A program made the translations under genes and the position numbers. The notes under the pieces were generated by a model. It had not been told where the DNA came from and ran no database searches. It saw only the letters and a program-made list of their open reading frames with translations. Source: Pseudotabrizicola alkalilacus (GTDB lineage Bacteria > Pseudomonadota > Alphaproteobacteria > Rhodobacterales > Rhodobacteraceae). From it: 64,000 nt of DNA. Location of the stretch: positions 33,735-97,734 of the forward strand of contig NZ_QWEY01000014.1 of assembly GCF_003443995.1 (NCBI RefSeq), written 5' to 3'. How positions within the stretch are numbered: position 1 is the stretch's first letter; each line of letters begins with the position of its first letter. Below are positions 7,819 to 14,434 of the stretch, piece after piece.

Positions 7819-9135
7819 TTATGGATAGGGGTGCGGGTGCAGGTTGATCACGCCGGTCGCCCGGTCGGGGTAGGCCAGATCGCGGGCGCGGGCGCTGATC
7901 CGATGCAGGTGGCGGCCAAAGAACAAGGGCTGTGCCCAAGGGATGACGACCCGCGCGACGTGCAGCCCAGCCTCGGCGATATCGGGCGAAGTGACATCGA
8001 CGGCTACGACCTGCAAACCGGCGGCCCGCACCCGTTCGACCATCTGATCGAGGGTCACCAGCACATCGCGGATCGGGCTTTCGGCATCGGGACCGAACCC
8101 AGTTCGCCGGTCGGAACCGACGGCGAAGGCCCAAGCAGACCGGGTGTCGGCGCGCAGCGGCCACAGGACATGCCGTTCGATCTTGTCGAAGGGGTCCGTC
8201 ATGGGGTCGGGCAGCAGGGTGTCGCCGTCCGTCAGGCTCGCGGCCCACATCAGGCATTGGGCAAGTTCGGTGATCGCACCGACGGCGGCCGCATCCGCGA
8301 AAGGCTTCGCACAAGAGGCGAAGACCGCCCCAGAAAGCGCGCCCAACGGCCCGTCCCAGACGGCGACGTAGGTGGGCAGGGCCAGGTCGCTGGTCGCATC
8401 GAGCAGCGTGACATGCCGGGCATTGGGACCGAACCGCGCCAGCGCCTCTGTGACGCCATAGGGCAGGTCGGCAGACAGCGACACGCGCGGAGGCCGCCGC
8501 GATTGCAACCACATCAGCATCGCCGCGTCCCGCTCGATCACCTCGCACAGTCCAGCGAGGATCGCCTCTTCGAGCGAGGCGCCGCAGGCCAGCCCGGTGG
8601 TGACCATCTGGACCACGGGCGCCTCGTCCCAAGGGCTGGTATAGGGTTGGTAGACGCAGAAGGCGGGGACGAGCACGGCGCGCTCCTCGGTCAACGACCA
8701 GCCTTCGACCCAGCCGATGGGCGTGTCGGGGCCAGGGCTGTGGTAACCCTGCGCTGCTCCCGCCCGTTGGTGTTCATCGTAAAGCGTGAGGGACCACGGC
8801 GGGATGGCATCCCCCGCCACAGCGGCATAGGTGGCCCGCAGAATGCGCTCGTCGGGCGTGAAGGCAGCGGAATACCGCTCCACCGCTTCGCCGACGGCCC
8901 CCACGATCGCGCCGTCGCGGCCCAGCGAGGTCGACCCGCTGATCTCGCTTTCGGATGGAAACCCGATCGCCCGCTGATCGCTGCAAAGCGCCGCACAGCC
9001 GAAGATGCGGGCGGCGTCCGGAGCGAGCGGCGCTTCGTAGAGCATCTTGATGATGCCGGTTTCGGCATCGACCAGACGGGTGGCTCGCAGGATCGTTTCG
9101 GCGGCGGGGGTTGGCGGATGATGGGTTAGGTGCAT
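7819..9135 (-). CDS. YcaO cyclodehydratase (TOMM biosynthesis)
   Basis: 438 residues, YcaO superfamily. The ATP/Mg-binding motifs are present: G-A-V-G-E-A-V-E-R-Y (S/ExxExxR type, near residue 85) and G-L-C-E-V-I-E-R-D (near residue 200). The extreme C-terminus ends P-H-P-Y-P, matching the PxPxP tail known to be important for azoline-forming YcaO enzymes. It would use ATP to convert Cys/Ser/Thr side chains of the precursor core to azolines, with the E1-like protein encoded 10 bp upstream presenting the leader. Full length and apparently intact. Confidence 0.92.
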   Translation of the reverse strand: MHLTHHPPTPAAETILRATRLVDAETGIIKMLYEAPLAPDAARIFGCAALCSDQRAIGFPSESEISGSTSLGRDGAIVGAVGEAVERYSAAFTPDERILRATYAAVAGDAIPPWSLTLYDEHQRAGAAQGYHSPGPDTPIGWVEGWSLTEERAVLVPAFCVYQPYTSPWDEAPVVQMVTTGLACGASLEEAILAGLCEVIERDAAMLMWLQSRRPPRVSLSADLPYGVTEALARFGPNARHVTLLDATSDLALPTYVAVWDGPLGALSGAVFASCAKPFADAAAVGAITELAQCLMWAASLTDGDTLLPDPMTDPFDKIERHVLWPLRADTRSAWAFAVGSDRRTGFGPDAESPIRDVLVTLDQMVERVRAAGLQVVAVDVTSPDIAEAGLHVARVVIPWAQPLFFGRHLHRISARARDLAYPDRATGVINLHPHPYP

Positions 9136-9145
9136 GGCCGACCCG

Positions 9146-10174
9146 TCATGCGCCCTGACGGGCCGACGATGCGGCTCCGGCTTTTGGGATGTCCCATATG
9201 CGGGTCAGCGGCAGCGCGATTTGCCGCGAACAGGCCGGGCATCGCGGCAGACGCAGGATGTCCCGTGTCGTCGAACCGAGGGTCTTCAGGTCGAGGGCGA
9301 TGATCCGCCCGGCGGTGACCGGGGCGCGGCCGCCGACAAACGCCCGCATCACGTCAAGCGCGACCCAGCTGCCGACGATCTGGCCGTATTCGGGCGGAGT
9401 CGGGAAATCGGCGGATGTCTCGGGTGCCGCGCGCCAGCTGCGGAAAAGGGCCTGATGTTCGTCCGGGCGTTCGGCGTTGGCACGGGCGCGCAACTCGTAA
9501 CAGGCGAAACAGGCAGTGTCGCCGGGCACGACGTAGGGTCCGATCAGGGCATTGGACCTGTCGATCCGCAGCAGGAGCCATGGGGTCTTGTTGCGCTGGG
9601 TCAGTTCGTTGACCGCGTCCACACCCGCAAGCGACATGGCGTCCGAGGCGAGGATGATCAGGCTTGCGTCCCGTGTCGCGGCAGCGGCCGAACCCGAGTC
9701 GGCCAAAGCTGCGCGGGGCAGATGGGTGCAGCGCCCGACACCGCCCGCTGTGAGCGCCCGATGCACGGCGGTTCCGACGGCTCCGTGACCCGCCACGACG
9801 ATCCAAGCCGCCGCCAGACTGGCCGCCGCCGCGTCGTTGCCCCGGGCATCCTGCGCCCAGAAAGCGGCGCGCCCGGATTCGCTGTCGTCTGGTTCCGGCC
9901 CATCCGCCAAGAAGCCCCGGGCTTGCATCACCTGCAGGAATTCATGGCACTCGGGGCGGAAGTCCTCGTTGACCGCGCCGATCAGGACATCGATACCGGT
10001 CTGGCCGTCGAGTCGCGGCAGCAGCTGGGGCAAGGCGTCGCTGACGAACGGCCCTGACAGCGACACCGAACCGCCATGTCCGCGCACCAGCACGGAACCA
10101 TCCGCCACGAAGGCGATGTTGACGTTGCGTCGCAAGCGCGGATAATCGGGCAGTTGAGTTGCGTCGTCCTTCAT
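9146..10174 (-). CDS. E1-like (ocin-ThiF-type) leader peptide-binding protein of the TOMM cyclodehydratase
   Basis: 342 residues from an ATG with GAGGTG upstream; an earlier in-frame ATG at 10240 lacks a ribosome-binding site. The first about 90 residues correspond to the RiPP-recognition winged helix. A ThiF/E1-like Rossmann core follows (G-H-G-A-V-G near residue 130), and two Cys pairs, C-F-A-C and C-P-A-C, form the typical zinc site. In this family the protein binds the precursor leader and activates the partner YcaO rather than adenylating. It sits directly between precursor A and ycaO, as expected for a split cyclodehydratase. Confidence 0.88.
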   Translation of the reverse strand: MKDDATQLPDYPRLRRNVNIAFVADGSVLVRGHGGSVSLSGPFVSDALPQLLPRLDGQTGIDVLIGAVNEDFRPECHEFLQVMQARGFLADGPEPDDSESGRAAFWAQDARGNDAAAASLAAAWIVVAGHGAVGTAVHRALTAGGVGRCTHLPRAALADSGSAAAATRDASLIILASDAMSLAGVDAVNELTQRNKTPWLLLRIDRSNALIGPYVVPGDTACFACYELRARANAERPDEHQALFRSWRAAPETSADFPTPPEYGQIVGSWVALDVMRAFVGGRAPVTAGRIIALDLKTLGSTTRDILRLPRCPACSRQIALPLTRIWDIPKAGAASSARQGA

Positions 10175-10255
10175 CCCGGTCACCTCAGAAGCTTGAAAGA
10201 AAAGGTCACAGTCATGGCCGGGCAGACAGTGCCCGGCCACGCGCTGTCGCTGGCA

Positions 10256-10462
10256 TTACCGCGAAACTGTCCCGAGCAGCGCGTTCTTGGACGAACTCGA
10301 GCAATTCCCGATGATGTTGCACCCGGAATCGGCGGCTGCGTTCACCCGCTGCAATTCGCGGTAGACCTGGACGGCAATCAGATCGCCGGCGAGGTCCGCC
10401 ACCATCTCGCGCTGGTCAACGCTGAGCTTGAGGCTTGAAAGGCTCATCATGTTTTCGGCCAT
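10256..10462 (-). CDS. RiPP precursor peptide A (single C-N-I-I-G-N-C-S core)
   Basis: A 68-residue peptide with AGAAGGA before its ATG. Residues 1-47 form a helical, acidic leader (L-S-V-D-Q-R-E-M-V-A-D-L...V-Y-R-E-L-Q) without Cys. Residues 48-68 are the likely core: C-N-I-I-G-N-C-S-S-S-S-K followed by a short tail. Two Cys and five Ser are candidate azole sites for the YcaO and SagB enzymes encoded next to it. It shares leader pattern and core with precursor B. A reading frame is open farther upstream, but conserved sequence begins at this ATG. Confidence 0.85.
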   Translation of the reverse strand: MAENMMSLSSLKLSVDQREMVADLAGDLIAVQVYRELQRVNAAADSGCNIIGNCSSSSKNALLGTVSR

Positions 10463-10557
10463 GGTTTCTGTCCTTCTGTGAATGATTTCGATTGATGGTC
10501 GTCTTGGTTCGTTCGGGGGTTTGACGGTCTCCTCTTCTGTTGGTGCCGGTGAGAGAA

Positions 10558-10809
10558 TCACTTGGCGAACTTGGCAGACCTCGCGCGTCTGGCGCCGCCG
10601 GTAACGGTCTGGTCCGCGTCGTCAGTGGGGCTGTCATCGGGGTCTTCTGCTGCGTCAGGGGCGGGCGGGCTCCGCCGTTTCATCAGATCGCGCACTGCAT
10701 CGTCGGCCGCAGCACCGATCACCCGCGTCACGACATCCACGACTTCGTCATGGTTATCGGTCTTAAGCTTGAGGCGGGACAGATTCCGTTCGACCAAATC
10801 GCGGATCAT
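10558..10809 (-). CDS. Small Cys-free leader-like protein in the RiPP operon
   Basis: 83 residues, no Cys. Its ATG overlaps the stop of precursor B (ATGA), so translation is coupled. Residues about 12-45 (L-K-L-K-T-D-N-H-D-E-V-V-D-V-V...V-R-D-L-M-K) align by eye with the leaders of both precursors (L-K-L-S-V-D... and L-S-V-E-E-R-E-K-V-V-D-H-V), but the rest is a Pro/Asp-rich linker and a basic tail (R-R-A-R-S-A-K-F-A-K). It may be a diverged precursor without modifiable Cys, a leader-mimicking accessory or a scaffold. Not a family I recognise. Confidence 0.65.
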   Translation of the reverse strand: MIRDLVERNLSRLKLKTDNHDEVVDVVTRVIGAAADDAVRDLMKRRSPPAPDAAEDPDDSPTDDADQTVTGGARRARSAKFAK

Positions 10810-11066
10810 GATGTCGCCCCTCCCTTGAAGGCGCGCACCAGCACGTCCTTAGACGAGGACGAGCAATTTCCGATGATGTCGCAACTGCCGTTGGAGCAGT
10901 TGCCGATGATGTTGCATCCGGCGACCTCTGCCAGTTTGTTCTTGATCTGCAATTCGCGGTAGACGTGGACGGCGACCAACTCGCCGACGTGGTCGACAAC
11001 CTTTTCACGCTCTTCCACCGACAGGCCGATGATGGCTGCGGTGATCTGTGTTGACTGATCCGACAT
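10806..11066 (-). CDS. RiPP precursor peptide B (tandem CxIIGNC core repeat)
   Basis: An 86-residue peptide with AAGGGG before its ATG. Residues 1-50 are the leader (L-S-V-E-E-R-E-K-V-V-D-H-V-G-E-L-V-A-V-H-V-Y-R-E-L-Q), strongly similar to precursor A. The core starts at C51 and holds two repeats, C-N-I-I-G-N-C-S-N-G-S then C-D-I-I-G-N-C-S-S-S-S-K, then a short tail. Four Cys and several Ser/Thr lie in the core and none in the leader. It is directly downstream of the radical SAM gene (35 bp) and upstream of the Cys-free protein. Confidence 0.87.
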   Translation of the reverse strand: MSDQSTQITAAIIGLSVEEREKVVDHVGELVAVHVYRELQIKNKLAEVAGCNIIGNCSNGSCDIIGNCSSSSKDVLVRAFKGGATS

Positions 11067-11101
11067 GGCGTCCCCTTCGGTTGTGGAGCCTTGGCGTGAG
11101 T

Positions 11102-12136
11102 TTAGACGGGCGCGGGCTCCTGCGTTGCGGCAATGGTGGCGATACGTCCGACAGGCCGTTCCGGTGCGGCCAACTGGCTGACCTCCCCTGCCAGTTGCCG
11201 ACAGGCGGCCGCGACCACCGACGCCGCGCGGGGGTCTGACAGCATGGCGTGGCAGAGATGACATTGATCGGCAAAGCGATCAGGGAAGGTGTCCGCAAGG
11301 CCTGCGCCCCGTAGGAAGGGCAGGAAGAAGGCCGGACCGACGGCGTCGAGCACCGCAACCAGCGGATTGTCAGCCGCCCGGGCGACGATCCGGTCGATCG
11401 GTGTCCGGTTGGCGTTGCCAAGCTGCAGCGCCGGGGTGAACCCGCCGGGCGAGCAGCAGGGCCAGACATCGCCCGCAAGGTCCACCGCCAGTTTCTGGAA
11501 GTGGTGCCGGCAGTTGCCCAGCGGCTGCGCCGTAAGACCCGGCCATTCCCGGGCATCCACCTTTGCCGCGGCCCGTCCGGTCGGCAGGCAGGGCATCACG
11601 ACGATGCAGACATCACCGGCCAGATCGCCCAAGGCATCCCGGATGGTGTCCGGTTGCAACCCGGCGCTGGCCACGACGTTGATGGTGGTCGCCAGCCCGG
11701 CACGGCGGGACGCGGCGGCGGCGGCGACGACGGTGTCCAATCGGATGAACTCCTGATGAAACTGGCTGGTACTAATGCAGAGCGCGGTCAGCCCGTCGGC
11801 TCGCAGGTCATCCAGCATCCGGTCGGCGCGGGCGGACCGCCCCCAGAACCCGTTGGTGGTGACCGACGCCCCCAGCCCGTGCCCCCTTGCGTGGCGCAGG
11901 GTCGCACCGACCAGATCGAGAAACAGAAAGGGCTCGCCACCGCTGAGCCCGACCTCGCGGATCGAGCCGATCCGCACAGCGTCGTCGATCAGACCAGTGA
12001 TGAAATCGAGTTTCAGCGCTCCCTCTGCCTCCGGCCCGGAGCAGTTGCAGCAATGCCGACAAGAAATATTGCACCGTGCGGTAAGCAGGATTCCTAGGAC
12101 GTCAGGAGAATAATCAATTGAGTCATTAGCAGACAT
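11102..12136 (-). CDS. Radical SAM peptide-modifying enzyme of the RiPP cluster
   Basis: 344 residues from the ATG at 12136 (AAAGG upstream); an earlier in-frame ATG at 12223 is less likely. The radical SAM cluster is C22-x3-C26-x2-C29, followed by extra Cys at 30 and 32, and the SAM-binding G-G-E-P motif is present (L-S-G-G-E-P-F). The C-terminal half has further Cys groups (C-R-H-H-F...W-P-C-C-S-P-G-G and C-H-L-C-H) in a SPASM/twitch-like arrangement for auxiliary clusters. No B12 domain. As first gene of the operon and next to precursor B, it probably installs an additional crosslink, epimerisation or other radical modification; the reaction is unknown. Confidence 0.87.
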   Translation of the reverse strand: MSANDSIDYSPDVLGILLTARCNISCRHCCNCSGPEAEGALKLDFITGLIDDAVRIGSIREVGLSGGEPFLFLDLVGATLRHARGHGLGASVTTNGFWGRSARADRMLDDLRADGLTALCISTSQFHQEFIRLDTVVAAAAASRRAGLATTINVVASAGLQPDTIRDALGDLAGDVCIVVMPCLPTGRAAAKVDAREWPGLTAQPLGNCRHHFQKLAVDLAGDVWPCCSPGGFTPALQLGNANRTPIDRIVARAADNPLVAVLDAVGPAFFLPFLRGAGLADTFPDRFADQCHLCHAMLSDPRAASVVAAACRQLAGEVSQLAAPERPVGRIATIAATQEPAPV

Positions 12137-12211
12137 CACGAAAGAACCTTTCAGTCGCGCAGCCAAAATGTTGGTTGCGGCAATACCCAAAGCGATCTTT
12201 TCAGTTGTTAG

Positions 12212-12240
12212 ATTTAGGCACACCGCTCCGGTTGAGTCAA
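12212..12240 (-). promoter_or_regulatory. Candidate sigma-70 promoter of the RiPP operon
   Basis: On the minus strand TTGACT (12240-12235) is followed after 17 bp by CTAAAT (12217-12212), about 75 bp upstream of the radical SAM start. The -35 is good and the -10 is weak. It is the best promoter match in the upstream gap. Confidence 0.4.
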
Positions 12241-12802
12241 GGTTCAGATTTACAACCTGACTAATAGCCGCCGGATCGCGATATTCAGCCCATGCCAGTC
12301 GCGCCCCGCCTGGGTTTCGCGTCCGGACAGAACCGACCGAAGCAGAAACTTGCGGGGATTACAGAAATCCGTCGGGATTACTATGTTGGGGGGAACACCA
12401 GCCGTTCTACTTGATTCGGCGGGCATGTCAGAGACTCGTCTCACGCGCAGATTGGCCATAACCGGCGCGGCCCGATCCCTGAATCCGCTCATTCCGTGCC
12501 GTCATGCCATCGACGGCTGCCCGGGTCATGAACTTGGCCCATTTGCGCGCGAGGCACAACCGTTTGTCGCTGACAGGGAGCGGTCCTCGGCGCAAAGGCG
12601 ACGAACGGGCGGTTTGTCCACACCGGGGTCAGCAGGCCTGCAAGAATGCCGCGCGGCACGAAAGGGCCGGTTCTACGAAACGGAGCTGCGGGGCAAACCT
12701 CCGCCTGGAATAGCAGCTCAGGGCAGACGTCAGCCTTTCAACCGGCCGAAGATGTCAGTATTCCTTTGCAAACCGGATGTCAAAATAGCAAGAAATCCTG
12801 AC
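12241..12802. other. 562-bp region without a supportable gene
   Basis: Open frames exist on both strands but none looks like a protein and none has a convincing start. Near the right end GATGTCA occurs at 12751-12757 and 12777-12783, and an ATGTCA...TGACAT dyad (arms at 12778-12783 and 12799-12804) spans the start of the HTH pseudogene, so an old promoter/operator may lie there. Confidence 0.4.
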
Positions 12803-13200
12803 ATGTCTGCGTTGCCCTTGATTGCTCAAACCCGGCGCTCTCTACGGATGACACAGTCAAATCTTGCAAACGGCATCAGGGTCAGCATCCCATCAGTAAG
12901 GGGCCTTGAGCGGGGTGTGGGTAACTTGCGGACAATGGACTGCGCCATGAAAGTGCTGGGTCTTGGTTGAGAATGGGCCCGGCAAGGTGAAGACGCGGCA
13001 GTATTGCTGGCGGCGCGGCGGCGAGAGAAGGGCTTCAGTCAGGGGGCTCTGGCCAAAAGGGCCTTGTGCTCGCGTCCGGTGATTATTGCACTTGATAGAG
13101 GCCGCTCGGGTATCCGTTGCGTCAGGTGTCGATCTTGCCCGTCAACCGCCTGGCACAGAGCGACCAGACTGCCGACAATGATCCACCTGTTTCGCCCGGC
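12803..13200 (+). pseudogene. Broken double helix-turn-helix (XRE-like) regulator
   Basis: Two XRE-type helix-turn-helix units in tandem can be read: R-R-S-L-R-M-T-Q-S-N-L-A-N...S-V-R-G-L-E-R-G and A-A-R-R-R-E-K-G-F-S-Q-G-A-L-A...I-I-A-L-D-R-G-R-S-G. Between them the frame has one TGA in the context G-L-G-stop-E-W-A-R-Q-G-E-D, where Trp (TGG) would be natural. After the second unit the frame appears to shift. No full-length product is possible without suppression, so it is a recently decayed regulator. Boundaries are approximate. Confidence 0.65.
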
Positions 13201-13249
13201 CCGATGTGTATAGCCTGCAAGCGAAACGGAACGGACCGGGGGCTGCAAC

Positions 13250-14434
13250 ATGGACAGGCGGGAGGCTCTTGCTGGGCTTGCGCTGACAGCGCTGGGGCTC
13301 AGAAGCGCGCAGGCGCAACCTGCGCAAAGCGAGCTGCGGCTGCTGACCTCTTACGATGCCGAGGTGATTGCGCCCTTTGTCGAAGAATTCTCGCGTCGAA
13401 ATCCCGGCATTACAATCCGTCACCTGAACAAGAATACCAATGCCGCCGTCACTGAACTCCAGACCGGGAACGCCCGTCGGTTCGATCTGTTCTGGGCCTC
13501 TGCGCCCGAAGCGTTTTCGGTGCTCGAGGCAGCAGACAGGCTGGACGACCGGGATTTCGGTCCGCATGTCGATTTCGCCTATTCTGCTGTCGGTTGGGCG
13601 TGGCAAGGCCACTTTGCCGGCAGCCCGCCGCAGACATGGAACGATCTGCTGGACCCAGCATTCGCCGGTCAGGTCGTGATGTCGCATCCGATGCGGTCTG
13701 GCACCACCCACAGCCTGATCGAAACCATCCTGCAGGATCGCGGCTGGGCTGCAGGCTGGGCATGGCTTCTTGAATTGGCGGGCCAGCTTGGAACCATTTC
13801 GGCCCGAAGTTTCGGTGTGCTGGAGGCGGTCGAGCAGGGGGACCACCGGATCGGCCTGACCATTGATTTTCTTGCGCTCAAGCGCGCTTCCAGCGGGATG
13901 GTGTTTCGCTATGGACGTCCGATCATCATCATTCCGGCCCGCATCGCCATTCTGAAAGGGGCGGAGAACCAGTCTGCGGCGCGCGCCTTTGTCGAATTTC
14001 TGCTATCCGCCCATGGCCAGCGTCTGCTGCTGCGGCCCGATATCAGGCGTATTCCGGTCAACCCGGATTTGCGAGCCGAGCTGTCTGAAACCCTGCTGCC
14101 GGAAGTGCGGTCAGCCTTGCATTTCAGTTGGTCCCGATATGACCCCGAAGTGGCAAGCCAGCGCTACTGGCAGGTGAATGAGCTCTTTGAGGCATTTATC
14201 GGACGCAATTTCCTGCGCCGACGCGATCTCTGGACGCGCTGGCGCGCACTGGCTATCGCTGACCCTGCGCAGCGGCAGGGCATCCACCGCATGTTGACCC
14301 ATATGCCTGTGACAGAGGCCGACACCCGCACTGCAATGTCCGGTCGCGCAACTTTGCTTGACTGGCAGGCACAGTCACAGCGTCTGCTGGATGCAGCGGA
14401 GGTGCGGCTGGAGGCATACGAGGCACAAAGGTGA
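13250..14434 (+). CDS. Periplasmic binding protein, sensory component of a three-component system
   Basis: 394 residues with an N-terminal signal (about 1-22) and an AfuA/PgtC-type extracellular solute-binding fold. Diagnostic blocks (N-T-N-A-A-V, D-L-F-W-A-S-A-P-E-A-F, R-S-G-T-T-H, R-S-F-G-V) are shared with the transport binding protein at 17893, so the two are paralogues. Its stop overlaps the start of the histidine kinase gene (ATGA), the order seen in Salmonella pgtC-pgtB-pgtA phosphoglycerate sensing. The likely role is binding an inducer, plausibly a phosphorylated organic acid or sugar, and presenting it to the kinase. A long C-terminal helical extension (about 310-394) is present. 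Confidence 0.82.
   Translation: MDRREALAGLALTALGLRSAQAQPAQSELRLLTSYDAEVIAPFVEEFSRRNPGITIRHLNKNTNAAVTELQTGNARRFDLFWASAPEAFSVLEAADRLDDRDFGPHVDFAYSAVGWAWQGHFAGSPPQTWNDLLDPAFAGQVVMSHPMRSGTTHSLIETILQDRGWAAGWAWLLELAGQLGTISARSFGVLEAVEQGDHRIGLTIDFLALKRASSGMVFRYGRPIIIIPARIAILKGAENQSAARAFVEFLLSAHGQRLLLRPDIRRIPVNPDLRAELSETLLPEVRSALHFSWSRYDPEVASQRYWQVNELFEAFIGRNFLRRRDLWTRWRALAIADPAQRQGIHRMLTHMPVTEADTRTAMSGRATLLDWQAQSQRLLDAAEVRLEAYEAQR

Noticed and set aside
7831..9129. Plus-strand open frame of 432 codons through the YcaO gene
   Set aside because: Antisense to ycaO, whose motifs are intact; the plus translation has no recognisable domain.
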